Notes: a model not told the origin generated them from the letters alone. DNA of 64,000 nt from Oegoconia quadripuncta (GCA_949316235.1 OX438743.1:21201771-21265770), one strand, 5' to 3'. Positions 21,341-31,964 are shown, counted from the stretch's first letter. Numbers and translations: made by a program.

Positions 21341-21579
21341 ATGATCGGATCGTGTTTATAAATTACCCAGCGCTTACATATCACGATAAAATTTATCGGG
21401 TTCGCAATTTCTCTCGCATTCCTTTGATGGAATTTCTAAACGATATATCTTTGAGTGTGAGGGCAATACTAAATCCTGTTTTATAAGCTGAATGGTACGG
21501 TTGACCCTTTGTCTCTCGCTGGCCCAATATTGAAAATCAAAACCAACTACAAATATTTTATTCAATTCAAATTCAATTT

Positions 21580-21740
21580 TTTTTTTAAATTATAAACTGG
21601 TTTCGCGTTTGCCTACAATCTCACCTGATGGAAAGTGACGATGTAGCCGAAGATGTATCACGCGCACCGAGTAAATGCCTATTCACTCTAGACTTGAAGA
21701 TCCCAAGGTTGTAAGTGTCGGGAAAAACCGACGCGGGCAG
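21580..21740 (-). mobile_element. LINE-E 3' end
   Basis: On the minus strand: CTTACAACCTTGGGATCTTC, AATAGGCATTTACTCGG, TTTCCATCAGGTGAGATTG. The same block is found at 34225 and 47285. Confidence 0.7.
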
Positions 21741-21839
21741 TAAGTTTTATTTTTATTTTAGTATTTCCTAAGTTTTTAAATAAAGTATTGACACTCTTGC
21801 CCTATCTCATTACATACGTATACGTATACGTATGACGTG

Positions 21840-22130
21840 ACGACCTACATGACGTGGTCAGAGATATTCCAAGTATTAGTATTTGGGTGTTCCAAACATT
21901 AAGAATTTTATGCTTTGAACAACATCCACGGTTTACCTTACGAAATATACAGAAACGCACACGTGACAGAGGGTGAGCCCATCGCCGCCGCCGAATGGTG
22001 CAAATATATGGATGTTCTTGGTGAAGTTCCCGCAGTCGCCTTTTACGACATCCACGGCAAGAGACCGGTTAGGCTCTATTCGTTTATGTGCCAAAACCAC
22101 ACTCACCTCCAAGTGAAAACCCCTGTAACT
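21840..22130 (+). pseudogene. Unrecognised coding segment G (copy 1)
   Basis: An 85-codon frame starts at 21915. Its first ~71 residues look like real protein: LPYEIYRNAHVTEGEPIAA, AEWCKYMDVLGEVPAVAFYD and IHGKRPVRLYSF. A diverged copy of the same segment with the same upstream sequence (GTGGTCAGAGATATTCCAA) lies at 36990-37220. I cannot name the parent gene. SINE-A sequence begins right after, near 22150. It could be a host exon captured by a mobile element, or a piece of an unknown element. Confidence 0.45.
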
Positions 22131-22149
22131 CCTCACTCCCCCGCCCCCC

Positions 22150-22433
22150 TCGTCACACTTGTTGTTAAGTGAAGATGAGGCCCATGGTGGAAGCGTGCTG
22201 ACCCGGAAATCCCAACATTTGGGGGACAGGCTATCTTATCTCTGACAACCGGAACACAACAATACTATTAACATTGCTGCTTGGCGGCAGATTTAGATAA
22301 GATGGTGGTAGCTAGCCAGGCGGACATTTAAAATGCCCTACCACCAACCAAACAGAGTACTAAACATGTACCCCGTTGGGGATCTAACCGACGACCTCCG
22401 TATCGTAAACCCTACATTGAGCCACGGAGGCGA
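22150..22433 (-). mobile_element. SINE-A, near full length
   Basis: Minus-strand copy from CATCAGGTGTG-equivalent sequence (degraded) through the whole body to the head CGCCTCCGTGGCTCAATGTAG. The B-box region is mutated (GTTAGATCCCC). Confidence 0.82.
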
Positions 22434-23212
22434 TTAAATTTTTATGTCATGACATTAATCAGTTTGTAAAGATATATTTTAATGACGTAATGTCGTCTGA
22501 TCTTCGCGCATTAATACAGGTAGCTAAGCTAATAATGCTTTTGCAGCTTGTAACCCATTGGGAGGCGCTTCTGTACGAGTTAAAAGTAAAACTCTCAATC
22601 CTTTGCCCAAGTCAGTACCTAATTAGTGACGAACAAGAAAATTCCAAAATAATTAATGCCGACGCTCGAAATAACACCACTTGAGTTAGGTAAATAATAT
22701 TGTATGTTCAAGAGAATTGATTAAATTTTGACATTTCCATATCACTGACAAAGTGTGTTTATTTTTAGGTTATTTTGGTTATTCAAGCGATGGAACAGTC
22801 AACAACAAAAGTCGATAAACTCTCAAAGAAAAGACAATTATAACAAGATTGTTGAGATACGTTTGTACCCGGTTGTATGTGGGGGCGTAAATCATTTCCC
22901 CTAATATTATGAACGGTACCGTTAGTAATTATCTGAATATTATTTTGTTCCCGTATTCTCTATATTCATAACGAATGATTCCTTGAAATGAAAGACATCT
23001 CAGAAATTAATCAGAGTCTACTTCCTCGCAGTACCCAAGGCAAAGCTCGTCAGACGAAGTCGACCAAACAATTTCAACGTTCATCTCATTTACTTATACG
23101 TCAAATAGTTTCATAATTTGATTTAAATTTAATTTCCATAATATTACTTTCTGGCTTTAGTTTTATCTGAAAAAGAAATTATATAATGCGAACTGCCAAG
23201 GCATGAAACTTT
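22434..23212. other. Unassigned
   Basis: A 64-codon plus frame at 22490-22684 shows no family signature. The rest is AT-rich without a recognised repeat. Confidence 0.35.
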
Positions 23213-23285
23213 CTTCCGGCGTCAATCTTCTCTGAATCCTACAACCTTGGGATCTTCAAGAGCAGGGTAAATAGGTATCTACTAA
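23213..23285 (+). mobile_element. LINE-E fragment
   Basis: CTTCCGGCGTCAATCTTCTC...CAACCTTGGGATCTTCAAGA...GTATCTACT matches LINE-E. It joins RTE sequence just downstream. Confidence 0.6.
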
Positions 23286-23396
23286 CTCGTAAACCACATC
23301 ACACTTTCGATCAGGTTTCGAGGGAAACTGCCCAACGTCTTCTCGTCCAAAATACCTCAGAGCTTGAAGAAAGTCTTTAATCAATGTGTGGTACCA

Positions 23397-23772
23397 ATTG
23401 TAACGAGACGCCATGCGACTCGTTGGTTCTCTTTTTGCAGTATTCTCCTTGTTTGTTTCTTTTTCGGTTGTCATAATATTTTAAATTCAAAATTTGAACT
23501 CTGCCTGTTCTCTCTCTCTCTGTGTCTTTCAGTGTAGCTTTTTGTTTAATCAGTTCATAATTTGCCGTTGAAAACATTGGACGTATACTTTTCTGTTATT
23601 CTTGTTTCTATTCTATTTTATTCAGCATAAATATATATAACGTATATACAGTATAAGTATTTCAAGTTGTCACTGACAACGATTTTCAAAGATCCGGCTC
23701 ATCCTCATCTCTCTACATACTGTGGCCTACTCCCGGACATCCTCTGCAACAACAACCTAGGAGTAGTGCTTC
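23397..23772 (-). mobile_element. Family H insertion into the RTE relic
   Basis: RTE sequence stops at ...GTGGTACCAAT and resumes at AATGATGACTTA, leaving about 375 bp of foreign DNA with a possible AAT duplication. On the minus strand the insert contains an (GAATA)-type LINE tail motif (GAATAAAATAGAATAG), then the peptide ILNLKYYDN, and after a frameshift TEKETNKENTAKREPTSRM. The same peptide is encoded near 30960 (minus) and 31200 (plus). The parent protein is unknown. Confidence 0.55.
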
Positions 23773-23965
23773 AGAATGATGACTTAAGCACTGAACGTGG
23801 TCTATCACTGTGGGTCTCATATAAGAAAGCTTAAAGTCCCGCGACGAGCTATGGAGAGGGCGAGGCTCGGTGTTTCACTACGTGATCGAATCAGGAATAA
23901 ACAAATCCGTAGGTGAATGAGGTCACTGACATAGCCCAGCGTATTAGTGAATTGAAGTGGCAGTA

Positions 23966-24517
23966 CACTACACATCGTTCATTTGAGTGTAAATCATAGT
24001 TGCGAAGTTCATTACTGCGATGTACGTTAATGCGAAAGTTCACCATTGCGAAGTACGTTGTCGCGAAAGTTCTTTACTGCGATCTACGTTATTGCGAAAG
24101 TTCACCATTGCGACGTACGTTGTCACGAAAGTTCTTTACTGCTGTTTGATTCGACTCTTAGTTTTCTTTTATTTTTTTTCATTTTTATGCTTGTTACCGC
24201 GCGCCTCCTGGGTGATAACTGAAAATCAGTGCTTGCTCGTTCATTGAGCATTTCTAATGCACTGAGCTATGACCTTGTTGCATGACTGTTGCACACATTC
24301 CCACATATAATGAATCGGCAGTAAGTCTTGAAGGTATTGGGAAAATTTTAATTGTTATACGGTATATTTGTTTACATCTGTTTGTATTTGTTAAAAATTG
24401 TATGTCTCTTGTTGTTTTATGAATGTTTGTTTCTTATTTGTTAATGTAGTATTTATGTTTCTTTCTTGTATGTGTGCCAGTTTATGCAATAAACTTTTTA
24501 TCTATCTACCTATCTAT
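23966..24517 (+). mobile_element. 552-bp element with 5' tandem array and LINE-like 3' end
   Basis: Flanked by CAGTA at 23961-23965 and 24518-24522, interrupting the RTE relic. It opens with about 40 bp, then array 2 of the 31/62-bp repeat (24004-24145). It ends ATGCAATAAACTTTTTATC with a (TATC)n tail. A polyadenylation-type signal, simple tail and target duplication fit retroposition of a short, non-coding, possibly LINE-derived RNA. Confidence 0.72.
24004..24145 (+). repeat. 31/62-bp tandem repeat array 2
   Basis: About 2.3 units with the same subunits as array 1: CGTTAATGCGAAAGTTCACC, TACGTTGTCGCGAAAGTTC and a final GTTGTCACGAAAGTTC. Confidence 0.88.
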
Positions 24518-24758
24518 CAGTAGGCAGGGTACATAGCTCGAAGGACTGGTGGCCGGTGGGGCATTGAAGTTATCGAATGGAGACCACACACCGGCAAGCG
24601 TAGCGTATGACGTCCACTCACAAGGTGGACGGACGCCCTGATGAATGTCGCGGGAAGTCACTGGATGCAGACCGCTTCCAACCGACCACTATGGAATTCA
24701 ATGGGGAGGCCTATGTTCAGGTGTGGACGTACTGTGGCTGATATAGTGATGATGTTTT

Positions 24759-25012
24759 GACGACCTGTTTGGTGTAGTGGTTATCAACCCTGACCACTAT
24801 ACCAAAAGGTTGCGGGTTGGAATCCCGCTAGAGGCATATGTTTGTGAGATGAATACGGACATGTGTACTCGAGTTATGGATGTTTTCATTTATAATAAGC
24901 ATTTATTTTATAAAAAAATATGTATTTATGTAGTATCTGGTATCCACAACACAAGCCTATAGTTGCTTACTGTGGAACTAGAAGGCGCTGTGTGTATGTC
25001 TAAGGATAATTA
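24759..25012 (+). mobile_element. SINE-B, near full length
   Basis: TTTGGTGTAGTGGTTATCAA (A-box), GGTTGCGGGTTGGAATCCCG (B-box with a C-to-G change), GGGGCATATGTTTGTGAGATG, and the body through GGAACTAGAAGGCGCTGTGTG and CTAAGGATAATTATTTAA. Confidence 0.85.
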
Positions 25013-25410
25013 TTTAATTATTATTTAAATTATTTATTTATTTAAAAATTATGTTAGGTAAATGGAATTTGAATGAGAGAGAAGCGATGGAAAAATACAA
25101 AGAAACCCCTCCGTTTGAGGTTACTCTGTTAGAATAGAAGCTTGTATACCTTTGTAATGACCTCGGTCTGGCTAACGTATCCTCAAACGGTAATCCTCAA
25201 ACAATGTTTCTACAACGACCCACAAACAAATTGGGGAGACTTTCTCTTTGCAGCCAAATTATGTGATTTTTCTCAAAGGCAAATAACATCAAAGTAAAGG
25301 CGTATATATGTGTAATTAAATCAGTTATTTACCCAATTATTTTGTAATATTGGAAACATATTTGTGGGTTGATTTTATTTGAGCGAAATGCTTCATGTAT
25401 ATGATATTTC
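25013..25410. other. Unassigned; short inverted CCGTTTGAGG motif
   Basis: CTCCGTTTGAGGTTAC (about 25110) and its near-inverse ATCCTCAAACGG (about 25180) could form a weak stem. Otherwise nothing is recognised. Confidence 0.3.
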
Positions 25411-25457
25411 CCTTTTTTATGCACAACGGTTTGGTACTTACCTCAATCACACCTTCG
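25411..25457 (-). mobile_element. SINE-A tail fragment
   Basis: TTTTTTATGCACAACGGTTTGGTACTT...CTCAATCACACCT on the plus strand is the last ~45 bp of SINE-A inverted. Confidence 0.6.
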
Positions 25458-25609
25458 TAATCCCTTCCTTATCCTAATCATAACCAGGTATTCAGGTTTC
25501 CTTATCCTTATCGTATCGTAGGTAAGCCTTTTTGTAACCAGGTATACTTTATTTATTTTATTAAAATTAGTTTACCGCGCACGCTACCTCCATTATAATG
25601 TCCGTAATG

Positions 25610-25742
25610 CTTCCTAACCCAAAGGTTGCCTGGAAGAGATTGCTTTTAATGATAAGGCCGCCAAATTGTACTATCCCACTCTTTTAATTATCGTTGTGTT
25701 ATGCTTTTTTTGTTGTACAATAAAGAATATTTTTTTAGTTTG
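25610..25742 (+). mobile_element. LINE-C 3' end
   Basis: CCCAAAGGTTGCCTGGAAGAG, GATAAGGCCGCCAAATTGTAC and GTTGTACAATAAAGAATATT define the LINE-C tail with its AATAAA signal. Confidence 0.65.
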
Positions 25743-25759
25743 TTTGTTACACCTACGCA

Positions 25760-26270
25760 TACGGAAAACACACGCACACACGCACACATAAAAACATCTA
25801 ATTTCTAACCTAACCAATCCAATTCACCTGATAAAGAAGAGCCGACCCTCCTGGCCCAATATACTTGTATACTTAATAGGAGATCCCACCCTTAGTCTAT
25901 AGTTTATACCTACTAAAGTCGAACATATACTTTTCATTTAATCTATATGGCAATTGAGCCAAGTCCAAGTGCTCGGAAGATCCCTATGGAAAAAATTTAT
26001 GAATATAAGAATCCTTCATCAAAATGTTAACTGACTTCCATTTATCTATGGCCAGCATGAAGCTAAAATAGATTGTATTATACCCGCGCAAATTTATTTT
26101 TCCTCCATTATGGCAAAGTATTCACTTCAATCAACGGAAAAATCTCTTGTTTACTCAATTTCCTGCTTCAATGCTCAGGTTGCCTTATCTTATAGAGATA
26201 AGTCCACCTTTGTATATATACTGTATGTTTGCATGTGTAATGTTTTGGTGCAATAAAGGATATAAATAAA
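25760..26270. other. Unassigned
   Basis: Includes a short (CA)-rich patch (25770-25790) and a poly(A)-type end at 26245-26275 (TGCAATAAAGGATATAAATAAATAAA) that may be the tail of an unnamed plus-strand LINE. Confidence 0.35.
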
Positions 26271-26275
26271 TAAAA

Positions 26276-26760
26276 TAATCTCAAACTTCGAAAAGGACGT
26301 CAATCGTCGAATCCAACTCGGATGGGCAACGTTTGGGAAGCTACGTAACATCTTCTCGTCCCAAATACCGCAATGTCTCAAGACGGTCTTTAATCAGTGT
26401 GTGTTGCCAGTGATGACATATGAAACTGAAAAGTGATCGGTCACTATGGGCCTCATAAGAAGGCTTAAGGTCACCCAAAGGGCAACGGAGAGAGTTAAGC
26501 TCAGAGTCTCAGAGGATCGAATCAGAAATGAGGAGATTAGCAGGAGAACCAAGGTGACCGATTTAGCCCGAAATATTGCCAAACTTAAGCGGCAGTGGGC
26601 GGAGAACATTGCTCATAGGACCGACGGCCGTTGGGGCGGAAAGGTTTTCGAGTGGCGATAACGTACCGGAAGCCGCAGCGTGGCCCGACGATTTGCTAAA
26701 AATCGCGGGAAGCCGCTGGATGCGAGTAACGCAGGACCATTTTTCGGCTGATAACATGAT
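26276..26760 (+). pseudogene. RTE-clade LINE ORF2 C-terminal relic
   Basis: Reads RRIQLGWATFGKLRNIFSSQ, PQCLKTVFNQCVLPVMTYET, then MGLIRRLKVTQRATERVKLR, DRIRNEEISRRTKVTDLARN, IAKLKRQWAENIAHRTDGRW and KIAGSRWMRVTQDHF. This is the conserved end of RTE-type endonuclease-RT proteins in insects. Stops (26440s and 26660) and a small deletion around 26690 break it. The RT active site lies upstream and is absent. It is better preserved than the interrupted copy at 23.3 kb. Confidence 0.88.
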
Positions 26761-27160
26761 AATTATGAACCTCTAATTTAATGTAAACTCAATTATAAAA
26801 TTCAGATCCAGACTGTTATGCAGTTATTAATCTATAAATAACATTTGCCAAGAAGTAATCAGAAGAAACGAGTCTTCAAAAAGCAATTCCGCTGGCTGTA
26901 TCGACGGCGCCATTAAGTACAACAGAGCAGTACGATAGAATGCAATGAAGACAGTTGAAGTGTTCAGTAAATGGGTGTTTGCGAACATTCATTAAACAGT
27001 TTGCGATTGTTGTTCAAACTTGAATGAAGAGCAATTATTCTTATCGGAAACTTAACGTTCTAAACTGCATGGCTTACAAGAATGACTATAGAGGTGCCAG
27101 GAGCACGATGCAAATCAGAAGCTACAATTCTAACCAGATTATAATGGATTTATTTTACAA
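26761..27160. other. Unassigned
   Basis: No repeat or coding signal recognised in about 400 bp. Confidence 0.35.
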
Positions 27161-27164
27161 ATTT

Positions 27165-27485
27165 TGAGTTTTTTTTCTTCGTTAATCATATGTACCAATT
27201 CCTGCGATTTTCAAAGCTATATCCAAATTTGTTTTTTATTTGGAAAATTACATATTATTTCAAGGTTTCACATGAAATATTTCTTAATTTCTGGGCTAAA
27301 TCACATGATAAAAAAAATTGAACAGAACTCTTTTCGTGTGCTTCCCATAATCATTTCTTATATTCGCAGAAACTTTTATAAAGCGGTTACTTTTAAAAAT
27401 TAACGCTGCCTATACTATGTTATCCGATAATACACACAAAGTTTATGTAAATTTGGATTTGCCGTTCCCAAAAAAAAATCAAAAA
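27165..27485. mobile_element. MITE-F copy 1, both ends lost
   Basis: Shares GAGTTTTTTTTCTTCGTTAATC, TATCCAAATTTGTTTTTTATTTGG, ACGCTGCCTATAC and GATTTGCCGTTCCC with the copies at 33363, 48420 and 62277. It lacks the terminal repeats. The 79-codon frame here is a by-product. Confidence 0.7.
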
Positions 27486-27815
27486 TGTACGCTGCCAGGC
27501 TGCCTAGTGCGCAGAAGGCCTCACTCGTATCATTCGCGCGCGATCCCACAGATGATAGACAGACGGCCAGAGAGAGAGTTGTCCGTTCTTTATTAATTAT
27601 TCTATGAGCGCCTAACCTCCTACAAAGGTGCCAGCTGAAAATCAGCGCTGTGGCACAGAATTAATATACTCAGTACTATATGGTTCATGCCACAGTATTA
27701 TGCTGAGCTGGAACCTATATCAGCTTGCATTATTATGTTTTAGTAACATTACCTCAAAATTTTCATGTACATGCCCATTGTAAGCTGAATAAATATTTTC
27801 TTTCTTTCTTTCTTC
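27486..27815 (+). mobile_element. LINE 3' UTR with (CTTT)n tail
   Basis: Non-coding sequence ending AGCTGAATAAATATTTTC followed by CTTTCTTTCTTTCTTC (27795-27815). The phrase GCCAGCTGAAAATCAGCGCTG forms a short hairpin. An AATAAA signal plus tetramer tail is LINE-like. The clade is unknown. Confidence 0.5.
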
Positions 27816-28085
27816 TAGGTGAGGCTTTTGTATTGAATATATTACCAACATGTTTGGTACACACCATACCACGCAGTAGCAGTTACCCGATCTATATTTA
27901 ATCACACACAATGGGTCGGACTTACATCAATTTTTAATCGCGATAAGTTGACTCACGTTCGCACTGTCCTGTTTTGAGGTCAGGAGTTTAGGGTCCGTGG
28001 TAAGCTCGAGTTTTTGTACAAACCGTTTTACCGTTCTTAAAGTATATACTATATTTTTATATTTTTATATTACAAAATTATTAAT

Positions 28086-28150
28086 TAATATTTTATATTA
28101 TAATATTTCATTATTAATTGTGAAATAGCCTGGTTATGCGAACGAATTAC
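28086..28150 (-). mobile_element. LINE-J fragment
   Basis: TTATATTATAATATTTCATTATTAATTGTGAAATAGCCTGG is the inverse of the LINE-J stretch after its stop codon, and is nearly identical to 40737-40780. Confidence 0.6.
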
Positions 28151-28630
28151 ATTGTTGTATTAATCAAGAACTTTTGACATTTTAAAAACATAATTATTTT
28201 AGAGTGTCTGTAGTGGTTGTCGGTTGAGCACGTGTCTCTGCTTTCCGCCATCGATTTAACCTCATAAGGTGGTGGTCATTACTTCACCGACAAGAGCATG
28301 TCTCTTAAATTGAAGAAGAAGTAGAGGTTGTAGTCATACCATATGTATGATTTTCAATAAATTGGTTTGAATAAAGTTTAACGTCAGATGACTAAATCCT
28401 GACGAAGTCGCGGGCATAACATAGTCTCACAATAAACTCTTACGTCACTACAGAATTGCTGCAGGGATATCATAATATGAGGTCACAATTGCTCCCTTAT
28501 TAGGGCCGCAATACTTTGCACCTCCAACATAAAACGAGGTGGGATAATTTGGACATGAAAAGATATCATACCTTATTATAATAGGTAGTTGGAAGAGTCA
28601 GTGAAACGAAATTGCTGATGGAATGCATAA
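28151..28630. other. Unassigned
   Basis: No recognised repeat or gene in this stretch. There is a little CT-rich sequence around 28230. Confidence 0.3.
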
Positions 28631-28939
28631 ATGTAAACAACATTGAGTTTACGATTCGGAGGTCGCGGGTTCGATCCCCAGCATAGTACATGTTTAAGTA
28701 CTCGGTTTGGTTGGTGATAGGGCATTTTAAATGTCCGCCTGGCTAGCTACCACCATCTTATCTAAATCTGCTGCCAAGCAGCAATGTTAATAGTTGTGTT
28801 CCGGTTGTCAGAGATTAGATAGCCAGTCTTCCAAATGTGTTGGAGTTTCCGGGTCAGTACGCTTCCACCTTCGACGTCATCTTCACGCAACATCAGGTGT
28901 GATTGTATTCAAGTACCAACCCGTTGTGCATAAAAAAAA
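28631..28939 (+). mobile_element. SINE-A, near full length
   Basis: Begins ATGTAAACAACATTGAGTTTACG, B-box region CGGGTTCGATCCCCAGC, full body, tail GTGCATAAAAAAA. The first ~13 bp of the head are lost. Confidence 0.88.
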
Positions 28940-29845
28940 TGTATCTTTTTTTACGACAAATCTGGAGTACTCATAAAACCTAATGCTTGGACTTCTGTAA
29001 CCTGTACCTTGAGAATCAAGAATATCGCTGAGTTCACGCATACAGAAAGTCATTTGTACCTACTTCAAAAAAGGGGGAAGTTCTCAATTCGAATTTGTTA
29101 TTTATTACTCGATATCTTTGTCAAATATTAACTGATATCGATGATTATTTTTTTGTTTTATGTATAAGATTTACCCCCAGTGTAGTGGTCTGATGATGCA
29201 CGTTGTTTTACCAATTTTTGGCGGCCAATTATTGGTATATTTCATACGAAAGTTTTTTTTATGATAAAATATAAAAAAGAACACTCTTTTATCAATAACG
29301 CGCTAACCAAAGTTTAAGTTCAAACACATAACAGTTGTTTGTCATCGGGTATTAAAAAAACTACGTACTTATTTTAGACCTTATGCTAAAATATACCAAA
29401 AATTAATGTTCTTAAATATGCTTACTTTGAGCATTATTTTGACAACCTTCTTCGAGATGTACAGCGGCGGCAGGCAAAGTTGTATGAAATCATTATCTGT
29501 CGTGTTTAAAGGCCGAATAAATTGCTATGAAAACTCATATCTGCTGCATAATTTAAAAATGGAATATTTTTAACTCCAAACATGACAACGACGGAGGTAA
29601 CTTCGAAGGTTTTATTAAAATTTCGAACATGCTTGCGAATATAAGGCTGTTTGATAAAAAAAAACAAATGAATATTTTGACGCATCGAAAAATAGGTCGT
29701 TCCTCATTGGTTTTGTTTGTAATTTAATAATTGCGCTGATAATTTGACAAAATGAGTTCAAGCGAAGAAAGTTTGTGTGACGAACATCTTTGTTGCCGCC
29801 AAAATCAAAAGAAAAAAATTTGAAAATTTTGTTCAACCGAATAAT
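28940..29845. other. Unassigned, with one dispersed-repeat phrase
   Basis: 29170-29235 is the inverse of a phrase at 19477-19550. Otherwise AT-rich with no clear feature. Confidence 0.35.
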
Positions 29846-30278
29846 GAAAATCTTCGACTCTTCGTCCCTCCTAATTTAACAAAATTCTATAGCCAGTCCT
29901 TCAGACTGCAAGCCACTCGTCTGTGGAACTCTTCTGTGGAGTTCTGTGGAAATCTATTAGGAAACCTCAATCTTTAAAAATTTTTAAATTTCAAGTCAAA
30001 AACCACTACTTAGGTCTCTGACTTTTTTCTTTTCCTTAACTCCCGCCTCGTGAACATTTGTTGACTATATGCAAGTGTATATATACTTATTTATTTATAT
30101 TATTAAGTAAGTCTATTAATATGATATTATTATTACATTTATGCATACTTATCTATAATTATTTCTTTAGTTGGTAGTATTTTTAGTAGTAGTTTTTCTA
30201 CCTACAAATGTCCCATAGCTGTGGGTTGTCTGGAAGAGATCGCTTTTAGTGATAAGCCCGACTAATTGTGTTCTATTG
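29846..30278 (+). pseudogene. LINE-C relic: RT C-terminus and 3' end
   Basis: RLFVPPNLTKFYSQSFRLQ, ATRLWNSSVEFC and, after a shift, a final KNHYLGL can be read. This fits the SF...IRLWN.LP......SL..FK pattern at the end of several LINE RTs. It continues into the LINE-C tail (GGTTGTCTGGAAGAGATCGC, GATAAGCCCGAC) near 30230, which ties that orphan tail to a coding end. Confidence 0.6.
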
Positions 30279-30408
30279 TTTTTTTTTTTTTTTTTTAATT
30301 AGCCTATCGTGTCCCACTGCTGGGCAAAGGCCTCCCCCAAACTCTTCCACTCATTTCTATCCTTGGCGGTTTCCCACCATTCCTCTTGAAACGCAATGAG
30401 ATCAGTTA
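30279..30408 (-). mobile_element. Poly(T)-led repeat, CCCACTGCTGGGCAAAGGCC type
   Basis: A 19-base T-run is followed by GTGTCCCACTGCTGGGCAAAGG...TCCTTGGCGGTTTCCC, i.e. the end of a minus-strand retroposon. The mirror phrase GCCCAGCAGTGGGACG occurs at about 46390. This phrase is, from memory, very common in lepidopteran genomes as an RTE/SINE end. Confidence 0.5.
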
Positions 30409-30925
30409 TGTTCTATTGTTATCATCAAAAATTATTGTAAATTATTTTGCGCAACAATGTATTGTATTGTATTAAAAATGTTCTACATAGGTACTATACC
30501 TACTTAATTTCCGCGTGGTGATTGAGAAAAGTACTATACTAGCCTTAGCCGCAACCGGGCATAGATGAAGGGCATAGATGTGTGACTAGGCTTCATCTCG
30601 GCTCACATTTACACGTTCGTCCATCAATGCCTCTATTGCCAGCCGCCATAATAATGTACTAGTGTGTAGCTGGAGAAACAAATAAACGTTTATATATCTA
30701 TCTGTCGTATATCATATCAAATACGCCCTATGCATGCCACTCCAAACTTAATATGCAGTCTGACACATGAAACGATAATTGCAGCATGCAAGGTATAATG
30801 GATTCTCATCTATGGCAAGACAGGTATAGTTCTGGGCTAGACTGAACAATAATTGTACTAGACAATTATTATTCTGATGAATATTGCCACCTTATTATTA
30901 TATAACTAACCCATCCATACGCTTT
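30409..30925. other. Unassigned, possible LINE tail at 30650-30712
   Basis: AGCTGGAGAAACAAATAAACG...ATATATCTATCTG has an AATAAA signal and a tetramer tail like the element at 24517. Nothing else is recognisable. Confidence 0.35.
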
Positions 30926-30926
30926 G

Positions 30927-31362
30927 ATAAACTTGTAACGAGATGCCATGCTACTCGTTGGTTCTCTTTTTACAGTATTCTCCTTGTTTGTTTCTTTAAG
31001 GCTGATGCTGTAGAGGATGTCCAGGAGTAGGCCAAAGTATGTAGAAGATGTTAGATGAGGTTGAGCCGGTGGAAATCTTAGGAAGTCTTTGGTTGGGTGT
31101 TCAGCGGGAGATGAAAGATTATTAACGATAAATGTCTCTACAGCATCAGCCCGGGAGTAGTGCTTCATTCATTCAAATTTTGAATTTAAAATATTATGAC
31201 TTAACTGAAAAAGAAACAAACAAGGAAAATACTGCAAAAAGAGAACCAACGAGTCGCATGGTGTCTCGTTACAACCTTATACCTGAGAATGTCATTAATC
31301 TAACAGAGAAAAACTTTAAAGATCATGTAAAAACAATGTTTAGCAAAAGAATGTCATTATAA
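30927..31362. mobile_element. Family H, two inverted partial copies
   Basis: The minus strand from about 31020 to 30930 encodes KETNKENTVKREPTSSMASR. The plus strand from about 31165 encodes LNLKYYDLTEKETNKENTAK and REPTSRMVSRYN, then LTEKNFKDHVKTMF to a stop at 31362. The two copies face away from each other around a centre with GGGAGTAGTGCTTCA and its relative GTCCAGGAGTAGGCC. The source is unknown. The SFK-like C-terminal end (NFKDHVKTMF) suggests a LINE. Confidence 0.5.
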
Positions 31363-31464
31363 AAACTAAATTAGTGATTATCTGTCACGACAGAAACGCT
31401 TCGTGTACTTCGACCAGCTCCTCAAAATTATAAAATTGAACTAGTCGTATATTTCTTGTTCCAT

Positions 31465-31608
31465 CGACCTGTTTGGTGTAGTGGTTAGAAGCTCTGACCA
31501 CTATATCAAAAGGTCGCTGGTTGGAATACCGCAAGGGGCATATGTTTGTATGATGAATAGTCCGTATTCGTGTACCCGAGTTATGGATGTTTTCGTTTAT
31601 TATAAATT
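31465..31608 (+). mobile_element. SINE-B, 3'-truncated
   Basis: CGACCTGTTTGGTGTAGTGG, AGGTCGCTGGTTGGAATACC (degraded B-box), GGGGCATATGTTTGTATGATG, GAGTTATGGATGTTTTCG, stopping before the body's ACTAGATGGCG part. Confidence 0.75.
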
Positions 31609-31964
31609 ATTCCATTTCTAATATTTCATTTAAAATAATTATTTTATTGACATCATGTTTGCCACAATTTTTCTTAAATTATGCAATTGTTCTGACATAT
31701 ACATGATATTTTCAAGAATGCACTGTGAAGATAAGAGTAGAAAATTTTCTTCTTTTAAGATTGGTAACCCTACAAAGTAACATAACTTCCAATAGTCACA
31801 GTTCACAAATCACAATACCCAAGGCGCGACGCTCGTATTGTAGAATCTGAGCACTCGAGCGGGCTCACTACACAACTATTTCATTCCAAACCCGACAGTG
31901 CAAGCGAGAGATAATGTGAAATTTAGAAAGAGCATCCGTTGCCCTGACGCGGTTATTTATTATT

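Larger units (their letters stand above)
23300..24745 (+). pseudogene. RTE-clade LINE ORF2 C-terminal relic, interrupted twice
   Basis: Three separated pieces are in order. GKLPNVFSSKIPQSLKKVFN lies at 23310-23395. RKLKVPRRAMERARLGVSLR and DRIRNKQIRR lie near 23825-23915. AGYIARRTGGRWGIEVIEWR with MNVAGSHWMQ lies from 24522. They match the RTE-type ORF2 end (GKLR..FSS..PQ.LK..VF.QCVLP; RDRIRN..IRRRT; GRWG..V.EWRPRTG; ..AG..WM). The first gap (23397-23772) is filled by family H. The second (23966-24517) is filled by a tandem-repeat element flanked by CAGTA. Confidence 0.85.

Noticed and set aside
20922..21361. Three real overlapping genes in array 1
   Set aside because: A 62-bp stop-free unit opens all three frames automatically and no flanking gene signals are seen.
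24759..24835. tRNA gene on the plus strand with anticodon-like loop
   Set aside because: The same sequence heads about ten SINE-B copies with the identical downstream body, and here the B-box has a mutation.
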